DNA from: a virus
IMG/VR virus record: IMGVR_UViG_3300043395_001341
Span: 1-26,407 of that record
Reading direction: 5' to 3' (one strand)
Length of the DNA: 26,407 nt
The position numbers and the translations under genes were made by a program. The notes beneath the pieces were generated by a model, which had not been told where the DNA came from, ran no database searches, and worked only from the letters and a program-made list of their open reading frames with translations. Each line of letters begins with the position of its first letter. The stretch's first letter is position 1. This document shows, in pieces, positions 16,958 to 24,097 of this stretch.

Positions 16958-16958
16958 T

Positions 16959-18218
16959 TTATTTAATTTTATTTAATTTAGGTAAATTTATTGGTTTTTG
17001 TTTGGGGACATCTTCTTTAGAAACTGTTGCAGGCAAAAGCTTTTGAAATTCACTAACCATATTATCAAAGCTAAACTTATCTGAGTTTTCAATTCTAAGA
17101 TTCTCTGCTCTCTCGGTGAAATTCTCATACTCGTTTCTCACAATTTTCATCACCTCCGCAGCTTCATTATAATTAGCAGTAAACCATTTGGACCCTTTTA
17201 AAATAAAGTCATCAACGGCACTATCATCCACATCGGTTAGTTTACCCCCAATCATTATACCTTTATCCATAGGTAAAAAGTCTTTATGCCCCGACCAGTT
17301 TGAAGCAATCACAGGTTTACCTGTCATAGTGAATTCAAGTAAAGGTCTACCAAACCCTTCACCCTTCGTTAAAGAAACCATTGCTTTTACTTTCGGGTGA
17401 TTATAAAGTTCATTCATCTCCTTATCAGTTAATTCGCCAAACAACAAATAAATTGATGGTGGGTTCTCTACACCTTTAGCTAACTCGCTAATTTTTTTTC
17501 TAAGTTCTTCTCTTTGTTTAATTGAAAATGTTGCTGATGATGTTTTTAAAATTAGCGCAGGAACATTCTCGACATTCTTAAAAGCTTCAATAAAACATTT
17601 AATCAACATCGATACATCTTTTCTATCTTGTCCAATATTACCCTTTAACCAATGGCCCACAAAAAGAAATGCAAAATCTTCTTTCACATCGAAATCAATA
17701 CCAGTGTACACATTATTAAAAACATCTGTGTGCACGCCCTCAAATAATACTTTGATGGGCTTTTCAATCTTGTGTTGCTTAATTAGTTTACCACTAACAT
17801 TATCCGTTTCGTTATAAACTGTACTCATCAACACTTCGCTTGAAAATTGTGAGGTGGTAATAATCATATCCATTTTATTACAACCATCAACCCAAGACTT
17901 AGGTGCAACCGTAGTTTCAATCCCTGCAGTTATCCCTATGTTTATTTTACCAACTCTCTGAAATTCATTTGGTACTGTTACTTGAACATACACATCTGGT
18001 TGAATAGATAGTGTTGTAATGATATTAGCTTCAACCCATTTGTGGAATACATTATCTTTCTCAAGAGCGGTCATTGGTGTTGATCCCCAAGGACAACTGT
18101 CAATCTTAATATCATATAAATTCATTTTATACAACGCTTGTAGTAAGTCTCTAGCGTGCGCTCCGTAACCGCTTCTTGTTTGTACCGGTCCTCTGAATAA
18201 TAAAAATGGTTTACTCAT
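16959..18218 (-). CDS. GT-B glycosyltransferase (family 4-like)
   Basis: 419 residues. TRSGYGAHARDLL (14-26) is the N-terminal glycine loop. AFLFVGHWLKGNIGQDRKD (183-201) begins the C-terminal Rossmann domain, with the positively charged residues expected there. KGEGFGRPLLEFTMTGKPVI (285-304) contains the E-x7-E motif (Glu287, Glu295), the hallmark of GT4 retaining transferases. The Pro/Lys-rich tail after 395 is outside the fold. It overlaps the sister GT upstream by ATGA. Both likely extend the same glycan. Donor and acceptor are unknown. Confidence 0.88.
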   Translation of the reverse strand: MSKPFLLFRGPVQTRSGYGAHARDLLQALYKMNLYDIKIDSCPWGSTPMTALEKDNVFHKWVEANIITTLSIQPDVYVQVTVPNEFQRVGKINIGITAGIETTVAPKSWVDGCNKMDMIITTSQFSSEVLMSTVYNETDNVSGKLIKQHKIEKPIKVLFEGVHTDVFNNVYTGIDFDVKEDFAFLFVGHWLKGNIGQDRKDVSMLIKCFIEAFKNVENVPALILKTSSATFSIKQREELRKKISELAKGVENPPSIYLLFGELTDKEMNELYNHPKVKAMVSLTKGEGFGRPLLEFTMTGKPVIASNWSGHKDFLPMDKGIMIGGKLTDVDDSAVDDFILKGSKWFTANYNEAAEVMKIVRNEYENFTERAENLRIENSDKFSFDNMVSEFQKLLPATVSKEDVPKQKPINLPKLNKIK

Positions 18219-19573
18219 ACAATTTTATATAAATCAAATCTTTTTTTAGGTTCCCAATTCTCAAGAGTTGTTTCAATACCCTCGATCATTTTATCACACA
18301 TTATTTTATTGGATAGATTGTTCATCATAAACTCTCTACCTTTTAACCCTTTCGCTTTTCTTTTCTTTTTACCATACTTGTACATTCTCATAATAGCACT
18401 AGCAACATCATCATCGTTTACCCTATCATCAAAAATGTATGGTGTTGGTACCGATCCATTTAAATTAATCGCCGCAGGCCAAATAGCTTCAACCCATTCA
18501 CCCTCTTGAACCAAATGTTTTGATTTACCTTTATGGTGTAACGATCCTATTGTGATGTAATCATCTTCACTAAGATTGAATCCCATTTGATCTTGTAAAC
18601 CGCCTGTAACATTTGCTATGATTGGTGTACCAGCCATAATACTTTCGGCAGTTGTTAAACCGAATCCTTCGTTGTTTGCAATGTTAATCGTGCAATCAAC
18701 AGTATTATAAATCTCATTTAACTTATCTTGTTCTAATTTAAGCCCCGTGAATTTAACGTCGTATGGGCAAAGTGCTTCAATTACAGCAGGTAAGTCTGTA
18801 CCATTTTCATCAACAGCAGCCGTATGCATTAACAACAAACACTTCTCAGCTTTTTCTTTTGGTAACTGATCACAGAATAGTTTAAAAGAATAAATCACAT
18901 CTGATGGCTGTTTTCTTCTTATGTTTCTATTGTTATAGAACAAAACAAAATCATATTGTTTATTCCCATGTATTAAACTTTTTATTTCATCAGATACTTT
19001 ATCCAATGGTTTAAATGTTTCAGGATTAATACCGTGAGGAACATACTTTATTTGCCAGTCTTGTAACGGTTTCCACGTGGAACCGTTCTCCATTTTACCC
19101 ACTCTGTGTACAATACCATATGTTTGTTTAGATATACAACCTAACCAATCGCAACTCTCATAATAGTTTCTATTATACAATGGATCTGGTAAGTCATCCC
19201 ATATGTGGTAGAACAACAATGGAACATGTTGTCTAATTTCATGCTCATTGTCATAAAGCCATTGCCAATAATGTGGATCGGTAAAGTGAAGAATTGCGTC
19301 TGGTTTCTCCTCTGCAATTAGTTTTCTCAAAATACCAATATCACCATATCCGTTGTAAGGTATAATTTTAAGATTAGCGTTTTTAACGCCTGTTCTTTTT
19401 CTTATATCATCATTAATATCAACAACCTTACCGAATTCTGGGTGTTTAATTGCGGCACCTAATTGTACCCAATCATATTTGTGTACGGTACCCATAACAA
19501 TCTCTTTGGACATTGTTGCGATACCGGACGACATTCTTAAATCATCTGATAATAATAATATTTTCTTCTTCAT
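18215..19573 (-). CDS. GT-B glycosyltransferase (family 4-like)
   Basis: 452 residues. LLLSDDLRMSSGIATMSKEI (6-25) is the N-terminal donor/acceptor loop. FYNNRNIRRKQPSDVIYSF (212-230) is the start of the second domain with the Arg/Lys pair that binds the donor phosphates. NNEGFGLTTAESIMAGTPII (300-319) contains E-x7-E (Glu302, Glu310). It is the first enzyme of the operon, four bases after the RHH gene. It is diverged from the next GT-B gene, so the two probably add different sugars. Cytoplasmic, no membrane segment. Confidence 0.88.
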   Translation of the reverse strand: MKKKILLLSDDLRMSSGIATMSKEIVMGTVHKYDWVQLGAAIKHPEFGKVVDINDDIRKRTGVKNANLKIIPYNGYGDIGILRKLIAEEKPDAILHFTDPHYWQWLYDNEHEIRQHVPLLFYHIWDDLPDPLYNRNYYESCDWLGCISKQTYGIVHRVGKMENGSTWKPLQDWQIKYVPHGINPETFKPLDKVSDEIKSLIHGNKQYDFVLFYNNRNIRRKQPSDVIYSFKLFCDQLPKEKAEKCLLLMHTAAVDENGTDLPAVIEALCPYDVKFTGLKLEQDKLNEIYNTVDCTINIANNEGFGLTTAESIMAGTPIIANVTGGLQDQMGFNLSEDDYITIGSLHHKGKSKHLVQEGEWVEAIWPAAINLNGSVPTPYIFDDRVNDDDVASAIMRMYKYGKKKRKAKGLKGREFMMNNLSNKIMCDKMIEGIETTLENWEPKKRFDLYKIV

Positions 19574-19577
19574 TAAA

Positions 19578-19775
19578 TTAAAACTTTGATCCGCTAGATG
19601 CTAATCCGTTATGATTATTTATTGTATTTCTGAAGCTTTCATCTTTGTTGTATAAATCTAAAGAACGATTAACAAGCTTCTGTAAATTAATTGAACCTTC
19701 TATAGATTTAATTTTAAATTTTTTGTAAACATCATCCAGGATGTTCACACTCGTTAGTTTAGTATTCGATTTCAT
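19578..19775 (-). CDS. Putative ribbon-helix-helix DNA-binding protein
   Basis: 65 residues. KLTSVNILDDVYKKFK (6-21) looks like the beta strand and first helix of a ribbon-helix-helix repressor. SINLQKLVNRSLDLY (28-42) looks like the second helix with its leading turn. A polar tail follows. It is the first gene of the glycan operon, four bases ahead of the GT-B gene, with a 10-base perfect palindrome just upstream. Such small proteins often repress their own operon, so autoregulation is plausible. The fold call is from pattern only. Confidence 0.55.
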   Translation of the reverse strand: MKSNTKLTSVNILDDVYKKFKIKSIEGSINLQKLVNRSLDLYNKDESFRNTINNHNGLASSGSKF

Positions 19776-19813
19776 ATTTGAATATATATATCTCTATATA
19801 GAACTAGGGCAAT
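19776..19813 (-). promoter_or_regulatory. Promoter/operator region of the glycan operon
   Basis: This is the 38 bases between the terminator stem and the RHH start codon. It contains the perfect palindrome TCTATATAGA (19793-19802) and AT-rich sequence able to serve as a -10. Read on the minus strand, TTCTATATAGAGAT resembles the TATATTAGAGAC element before 10428. The palindrome could be the RHH operator. Confidence 0.4.
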
Positions 19814-19849
19814 AAAATAACGGGCAAAAAAATATATACCCGTTATTTT
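19814..19849 (-). terminator. Hairpin terminator after the small Cys/Lys gene
   Basis: AAAATAACGGG (19814-19824) pairs perfectly with CCCGTTATTTT (19839-19849), an 11-base stem with a 14-base loop. It lies five bases past the stop of the minus-strand gene at 19854. It would isolate that gene from the glycan operon. Confidence 0.7.
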
Positions 19850-19853
19850 TATA

Positions 19854-20024
19854 TTACAGTTCCTTATTTTCGATCATCTCACGGAGAGCCACTGCCACTT
19901 GTACAATTTGCTCTTGTGTCTGTTCTTGTTGAGTTGTTTGGTCGTTAGAAACCACTGTAGCTGTTGCTTGACCTTCTGTGGTCTGAACATTTTCGTTAGT
20001 CTTTTTTTTGCATCCGCATCCCAT
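19854..20024 (-). CDS. 56-residue Cys/Lys-start, Gln/Thr-rich small protein
   Basis: ATG at 20024 to TAA at 19856-19854. The protein begins MGCGCKKKTNE, continues with a Gln/Thr-rich stretch (DQTTQQEQTQEQ) and ends in a short helix (VAVALREMIENKEL). Tiny proteins that open with MGCGCxKK are, to my knowledge, common in phages of Bacteroidota and marine T4-like phages; their role is unknown. The gene is supported by its own promoter-like element upstream, a perfect hairpin terminator downstream and clean stop. The Cys pair might bind metal. It is short enough to be missed by gene callers. Confidence 0.72.
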   Translation of the reverse strand: MGCGCKKKTNENVQTTEGQATATVVSNDQTTQQEQTQEQIVQVAVALREMIENKEL

Positions 20025-20069
20025 AGTATTGCTTTTAAAAATAAATAGTTTATTTCACAAATTAGTATA

Positions 20070-20091
20070 GGGAAAATATAAGTAAAAAAAA
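20070..20091 (-). promoter_or_regulatory. Promoter-like element before the small Cys/Lys gene
   Basis: On the minus strand an eight-T run is followed by ACTTATATTTTCCC, 46 bases before the ATG at 20024. The core TTTTACTTATATT is identical to that at 6134-6146 on the other strand. Confidence 0.45.
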
Positions 20092-20105
20092 TGAAAAGTT
20101 AAAGT

Positions 20106-20462
20106 TTATGCAGGATTAAATTTTCTCCCCAAATAAAGATTTGCACTATCCCCCTCTTTAAAATCTCTGCAGGTACCGGATTGGAATTCAAACACATGAT
20201 CAGCGGGGCCAACAAATCTTTGACATTCTTCTTCGGAACATGGCTGACAGTCTCTAAAAATTTTGGAGATTTTACCATTCAACACAAACACAATATCTAA
20301 AGGAATCAAACAATCCTTCATCCAAAATGTATGGTACCCTTTCTTAAGTTTAAAACCCATACAACCATCCAGACTGTCTCTACCAGACATACCTCTTTGG
20401 ATTTCCTCTGGGGTTGTTTGCATCTCTACCGGAAACTCCTGGTTTGAAATTCTTAGATTCAT
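20106..20462 (-). CDS. DUF192-family protein
   Basis: 118 residues, matching the full DUF192 domain. FPVEMQTTPEEIQRGMSGRD (10-29) is the first motif. GCMGFKLKKGYHTFWMKDCL (33-52) contains the FWMK signature. IPLDIVFVLNGKISKIF (53-69) follows, then the Cys region (DCQPCSEEEC) and the closing VFEFQSGTCRDFKEGDSA. Most bacterial members are secreted or lipid-anchored; this one has no signal peptide, so it is cytoplasmic or virion-borne. Six Cys is a high count for its size. The function of the family is not settled. It is divergently arranged from the gene at 20515. Confidence 0.85.
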   Translation of the reverse strand: MNLRISNQEFPVEMQTTPEEIQRGMSGRDSLDGCMGFKLKKGYHTFWMKDCLIPLDIVFVLNGKISKIFRDCQPCSEEECQRFVGPADHVFEFQSGTCRDFKEGDSANLYLGRKFNPA

Positions 20463-20514
20463 ATTAATAAATACTTTATTTGGTTTTTTAATTTTTTTTA
20501 CATATCTTAGCTAT
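20463..20514. promoter_or_regulatory. Divergent promoter region
   Basis: This is a 52-base gap between the DUF192 gene (minus) and the gene at 20515 (plus). On the plus strand TTTG (20479-20482), 20 bases, then TATCTTAG (20503-20510) comes close to the Bacteroidota consensus TTTG/TAnnTTTG. A T-run precedes ACATATCTTAG as in the other elements of this window. Confidence 0.45.
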
Positions 20515-20754
20515 ATGCCAGCAATTTTTAATGATTTATTGGAATTTAGGGACGAAAATGACCTAGACGCCGTCTTAGATAAGATGGATAAAACATTGGC
20601 TATCAAGCTATTAGAAATAGCTTTGGATGGCTGTAATGACAGATTCTCAATCGTGGAAAGCCACGTTATTTTTAAATGCTTAAAAAAAATTAAAGAAAAT
20701 GGATCTAACATCGGAAATGGAGAACTACAACAAGGTGAAGGACATAGTTCTTAA
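20515..20754 (+). CDS. Small helical hypothetical protein
   Basis: 79 residues from the ATG at 20515. Reading frame continues upstream to 20263, but that part overlaps the DUF192 gene on the other strand and the promoter region, so it is not used. IFNDLLEFRDENDLDAVLDK, a KTLAIKLLEIAL helix and SHVIFKCLKKI give a short all-helical protein. Its charged tail is encoded where the next gene overlaps. Small proteins of this build are common in Bacteroidota phages. The function is unknown. Confidence 0.55.
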   Translation: MPAIFNDLLEFRDENDLDAVLDKMDKTLAIKLLEIALDGCNDRFSIVESHVIFKCLKKIKENGSNIGNGELQQGEGHSS

Positions 20755-20989
20755 TAAACTAGTTGAAGAGGATTTACTAGATGAATCTGACGCGGAAGAG
20801 TTTCGTGAAAGATGTCAAGTACTTGTGTACAAAGGAAAATGGTTTAGCAAATGGTTTGAAAAAAACGTCAAAGCTAATCAACCAGAAGCTAATGCAGATA
20901 GCTACTATATTCGTATGGTGGAACTTAAAGAGCGTGAAGACGATGTAGATAAACTTTTAAGAAGAACAACAGGAAAATATGACGAATAA
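20699..20989 (+). CDS. Small charged hypothetical protein
   Basis: 96 residues, overlapping the previous gene by 56 bases; the in-frame ATG at 20717 is an alternative that cuts the overlap to 38. Strongly acidic/basic helical composition (VEEDLLDESDAEEFRERC, ELKEREDDVDKLLRR) with a conserved-looking WFSKWFEKNV segment. No signal peptide or metal motif. It overlaps the next gene by 11 bases. The function is unknown. Confidence 0.55.
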   Translation: MDLTSEMENYNKVKDIVLNKLVEEDLLDESDAEEFRERCQVLVYKGKWFSKWFEKNVKANQPEANADSYYIRMVELKEREDDVDKLLRRTTGKYDE

Positions 20990-21194
20990 AGAACCGAAGT
21001 ACCTAACAGATTTTTTTATTTATAAAAAGAAACACCATTGGTTTATAATACCAACTGTTGTTTTTTTCTATAGAAAAGATGTCTTTTTTGAGACAGGAAT
21101 AGCCACTCCCGCTATTGGACTTAGTATACGTTGGCTAACATTTTTTATGGGGATTCAATTCCAAAGAAACGCTTATTATAAAAATGGAGAATAA
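20979..21194 (+). CDS. Small aromatic-rich hypothetical protein
   Basis: 71 residues. It has two hydrophobic/aromatic stretches (HHWFIIPTVVFFY and PAIGLSIRWLTFFMGIQF) that could touch or cross a membrane, though charged residues between make it uncertain. It overlaps the gene before by 11 bases and the gene after by 11 bases, within a chain of small phage genes. No family is known to me. Confidence 0.5.
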   Translation: MTNKEPKYLTDFFIYKKKHHWFIIPTVVFFYRKDVFFETGIATPAIGLSIRWLTFFMGIQFQRNAYYKNGE

Positions 21195-21549
21195 AGATAC
21201 TGCAATTAGACTTAGTATTGGCGCAGTAGTAATAGTGGTGTTAACTATTATTGCGATCCGTAAGCCACATGACATGATTGCGCCACAGGCTCATAATGTT
21301 TGTAAAGAAGATTCTTTAGCTAAAGTTATTAATGACTTAGAGATAGAATACAAGAGTGAATCGGATGGGTGGGATAATAAAGAAAATCGTTATGAAAATA
21401 TTCTTTTTGAATATGAATACGGAATAGAACACCTTAAACAAACACATCCTGACGCATATAGAGAGTTCCATAGAATCATTGGGTATAAAGAAAAATATTC
21501 TCGTGAATGTGAAAGAGAAAACAAAAAAAGATTAAAATCTTATGAATAA
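21184..21549 (+). CDS. Single-pass membrane protein, helical C-terminal domain
   Basis: 121 residues. The segment LSIGAVVIVVLTIIAI (about 10-25) is a clear N-terminal membrane anchor. It is followed by a charged helical domain (LAKVINDLEIEYKSESDGWD onward) with Cys40 and Cys114. The layout of one N-terminal helix and a helical periplasmic domain resembles an inner-membrane spanin, which would suit lysis with the NlpC/P60 peptidase further on, but many unrelated phage proteins look alike. It overlaps the next gene by eight bases. Confidence 0.5.
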   Translation: MENKDTAIRLSIGAVVIVVLTIIAIRKPHDMIAPQAHNVCKEDSLAKVINDLEIEYKSESDGWDNKENRYENILFEYEYGIEHLKQTHPDAYREFHRIIGYKEKYSRECERENKKRLKSYE

Positions 21550-22177
21550 TCTATGGACATTTGGTGATAGTCTAACCGCATCATTTGATGAAGCATATCA
21601 ATGGTCAAAAAAATACATTGATTGGAAAGGTTATAAACCTAATGTATATGGAGACAATATATCACAAATTTTAGGTTTTAATCTAAATAATTTGGGGGTT
21701 GGTAGTTCGGACAATTATTCAATACTTCAAAGTTTTTGTAATGTTTCAAATAAAATTAAAGAAGGTGATTTATTAATTTTTGGGTGGAGCTCACCAATTA
21801 GATTTAGGATGGTGAATAACAAAAAAAAGTGGTGTAGCATTTTACCAAGTGTGGATGTCGACTTTTTCAATAATTTAGAAAATGTCACATCAAATACTTT
21901 AAAAGAAATATTATTAAACCGTGATAACAAACTTTATGTGGAAGAAGTAAACAGTTGGATAAAAATGATTAATAACATGATAAAAAATGTCGATGTGATT
22001 CATTGGAATGCATTTGATAATAGATTAACTTCTATATATGTTAATAATCTAGAGACAATAAGAGACGAAACAGATAATGAAATAAACGATGTGCATTTTA
22101 GTGAAAATGGCCAAAAACAGTTATCTGAGATATTATTAAACTACTATCGTTCAGATAGAAAAATTAAAATTATTTAA
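21542..22177 (+). CDS. SGNH/GDSL-like hydrolase
   Basis: 211 residues. WTFGDSLTASF (5-15) is block I with the nucleophile Ser10. LGVGSSDNYSI (51-61) is block II, with Gly and an Asn close by. NDVHFSENGQKQLSEIL (182-198) is block V, with Asp183 and His185 as the rest of the triad. The block order and distance (Ser near the N-terminus, D-x-H 25-30 residues from the end) match the family. These enzymes are esterases, often deacetylating sugars. There is no signal peptide, so it acts in the cytoplasm or on the virion. It precedes thyA by three bases but has no obvious tie to nucleotide metabolism. Confidence 0.72.
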   Translation: MNNLWTFGDSLTASFDEAYQWSKKYIDWKGYKPNVYGDNISQILGFNLNNLGVGSSDNYSILQSFCNVSNKIKEGDLLIFGWSSPIRFRMVNNKKKWCSILPSVDVDFFNNLENVTSNTLKEILLNRDNKLYVEEVNSWIKMINNMIKNVDVIHWNAFDNRLTSIYVNNLETIRDETDNEINDVHFSENGQKQLSEILLNYYRSDRKIKII

Positions 22178-22180
22178 TAA

Positions 22181-23296
22181 ATGAATAATATAGATAAACA
22201 TTATCAAGAACTTTTACAAGATATTCTGGATAACGGAATTGAAAAGAAAGACAGGACAGGGACTGGAACTATTTCAGTTTTTGGTAGACAGATTCGTCAT
22301 AAAATGAGTGAAGGGTTTCCTTTACTTACAACAAAAAAGATGGCGTGGAAAACAATGGTAACAGAATTGCTATGGTTTTTACGTGGTGATACTAATATCA
22401 AATTTTTATTGGATTACGATTGTCATATCTGGAGCGGCGACGCTTATAAAAATTATAGAAATACCAAATCTATTATTAAACAATATGATGGTGGGGGTGA
22501 CGTTGCGGATATTACTCAATTTGAACAAATGATTCGCGAGAATCAAGACTTTGCAGATGAATGGGGTGAGCTAGGGCCTATATACGGAGCGCAATGGAGA
22601 GAGTGGCACACAAAAAAGTTAATTAAAACAACACTAAAAGACCCATTGACCGGAAACGACACTTACGTTGAGGGTGATGAATGGATAGACCAAATATCAA
22701 ACCTAATTAAAGATCTAAAAACAAATCCAGATAGTAGAAGATTGTTGGTGAGCGCATGGAACGTCGGTCAGCTAGATCAAATGGTTTTACCACCTTGTCA
22801 TTATGGATTTCAAGTTTATACGAGAGAATTAACATTAATGGAGAGAGTTAACATAGGCAATTTTAATATTGGTGACACGGTTACTGATGCGTTGTGTGAT
22901 AAACGAAACACACCAAAGCGTGCAATTTCATTAATGTGGAATCAAAGAAGTGTGGATACATTTTTAGGTTTACCATTTAACATTGCTTCTTATGGTTTAT
23001 TATTAGAAATTATTGCAAGAGAAGTAAACATGGTTCCTGATGAATTGATTGGTAATTTAGGTGATGTACACTTATACTCAAATCACACTGAACAAGCAAA
23101 AGAACAAATTAGCAGAGAGCCATTTCAATTACCTACAGTACAAATCACAGAACGTAATTGGTATCAACACGAAGCTGTTAAGGCTCACTTGGGTGAAAAA
23201 ACATTCGAACAAAAAATATTAAGTTACAGACCTGATTGTTTTGAATTATTAAACTATCAGTCCCATCCAAAGATCAAAGCACCACTAAGTAATTAA
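22181..23296 (+). CDS. thyA: Thymidylate synthase ThyA
   Basis: 371 residues. Converts dUMP to dTMP with methylene-tetrahydrofolate in the cytoplasm, boosting thymidine supply for phage DNA. DRTGTGT (24-30) is the N-terminal motif, RGDTN (68-72) and LGPIYGAQWREW (131-142) are substrate and folate regions. RR (186-187) binds the dUMP phosphate, and LPPCHYGFQ (203-211) holds catalytic Cys206. The QRSVDTFLGLPFNIASY motif follows, then the HLYSNH loop. It is about 100 residues longer than the E. coli enzyme. Insertions lie near 95-130, 145-167 and 212-255 (VYTRELTLMERVNIG through CDKRNTPKRAISLMW). I recall the last as characteristic of Bacteroidota ThyA. No folate reductase is visible nearby. Confidence 0.97.
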   Translation: MNNIDKHYQELLQDILDNGIEKKDRTGTGTISVFGRQIRHKMSEGFPLLTTKKMAWKTMVTELLWFLRGDTNIKFLLDYDCHIWSGDAYKNYRNTKSIIKQYDGGGDVADITQFEQMIRENQDFADEWGELGPIYGAQWREWHTKKLIKTTLKDPLTGNDTYVEGDEWIDQISNLIKDLKTNPDSRRLLVSAWNVGQLDQMVLPPCHYGFQVYTRELTLMERVNIGNFNIGDTVTDALCDKRNTPKRAISLMWNQRSVDTFLGLPFNIASYGLLLEIIAREVNMVPDELIGNLGDVHLYSNHTEQAKEQISREPFQLPTVQITERNWYQHEAVKAHLGEKTFEQKILSYRPDCFELLNYQSHPKIKAPLSN

Positions 23297-23299
23297 GTT

Positions 23300-23304
23300 A
23301 GGAG
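23300..23304 (+). promoter_or_regulatory. Shine-Dalgarno AGGAG, unusual here
   Basis: AGGAG stands eight bases before the ATG at 23313. It is the only strong Shine-Dalgarno I see before a gene in this window; most others have A/T-only leaders as in Bacteroidota. It supports the chosen start and may raise expression of the membrane protein and NlpC/P60 pair. Confidence 0.65.
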
Positions 23305-23312
23305 AAAAACTA

Positions 23313-23618
23313 ATGAGAAAAAAAACACAGAAAATATATAAAGAATGGAAAGATGCAACATGGTTTGAGATTTGGGAGGGAATAAGAGATAATTTTACAT
23401 TTGGTTTTATTGGGGCAACATTAGTTGTTTTTATTGCCACCAGAACCGACATTGCAGTTTTACTTGGATATCTTACTTATTATTTTTTCATGGGTAAGAT
23501 TGTCAACAGACCGAAATATGTAACAGATTTAGGTAAACTTATTGTCTTCCCTATACCATCAGCGTTAGGGGCGTTTACTGGTTACAAACTTTCTTATTAT
23601 TTATTAGGCTTATTATGA
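23313..23618 (+). CDS. Small multi-pass membrane protein
   Basis: 101 residues. A charged N-terminal 25 residues (KKTQKIYKEWKDATWFEIWE) precedes two to three hydrophobic segments: FTFGFIGATLVVFIA, VLLGYLTYYFFMG, and the last part (LIVFPIPSALGAF, YYLLGLL). It overlaps the following secreted peptidase gene by ATGA, so the two are coupled. Size, helices and place fit a holin-like role, but no holin family is recognised. It could be an unrelated phage membrane protein. Confidence 0.5.
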   Translation: MRKKTQKIYKEWKDATWFEIWEGIRDNFTFGFIGATLVVFIATRTDIAVLLGYLTYYFFMGKIVNRPKYVTDLGKLIVFPIPSALGAFTGYKLSYYLLGLL

Positions 23619-24097
23619 AAAAAAACAAATTAAAGCTAATAGTAATGATTGGATCATTATTATTATCGACCGCCTCTATTGCACAAATACCCCTTGAAAA
23701 ATTTGATGATGGGGTTTTTGTTGAAGATAGTATTTTAAATAGTTTTATTTTAAAATGGTTAGGTAAACCATATAAACTAGGAGGTAAAACCGAAAAGGGG
23801 ATTGATTGTTCACAGTTTACTAAAAGATTGTATAAAGATGTTTATAATCTAGATCTACAGAATGTGGCATATAAACAATGGAACCAAACTATAAGGGTTA
23901 AACGTGATAGTTTACAAATAGGTGATTTAGTATTCTTTCGTAGCAGACAGTCCCCATCTGGGTGGCATTGCGGTGCTTACATTGGAAACACTTATTTCGT
24001 TCACGCTGCAAATAAATTTGAGGGTGTTAAGGTGAGTTCACTAAAAGAACCCAAGTATCTAAAATCGTACCGAGGAGGGGGTAGGCTTAAAAATTAA
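23615..24097 (+). CDS. Secreted NlpC/P60 peptidase
   Basis: 160 residues. Residues 1-23 are a signal peptide (KKNKLK, then LIVMIGSLLLSTASIAQ, cleavage near 23/24). GIDCSQFTKRLY (62-73) holds catalytic Cys65. SLQIGDLVFF (99-108) is the usual strand. SGWHCGAYIGNTYFVHAA (115-132) supplies His118 and the third polar residue, His130. NlpC/P60 enzymes cut the gamma-D-Glu to meso-DAP bond of peptidoglycan stem peptides. Here a periplasmic enzyme is predicted, so a lysis or entry role is likely. It shares its TTAA end with the convergent gene at 24094. Confidence 0.88.
   Translation: MKKNKLKLIVMIGSLLLSTASIAQIPLEKFDDGVFVEDSILNSFILKWLGKPYKLGGKTEKGIDCSQFTKRLYKDVYNLDLQNVAYKQWNQTIRVKRDSLQIGDLVFFRSRQSPSGWHCGAYIGNTYFVHAANKFEGVKVSSLKEPKYLKSYRGGGRLKN

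Noticed and set aside
20263-20514. N-terminal extension of the gene at 20515
   Set aside because: It is antisense to the well-supported DUF192 gene and covers the divergent promoter.
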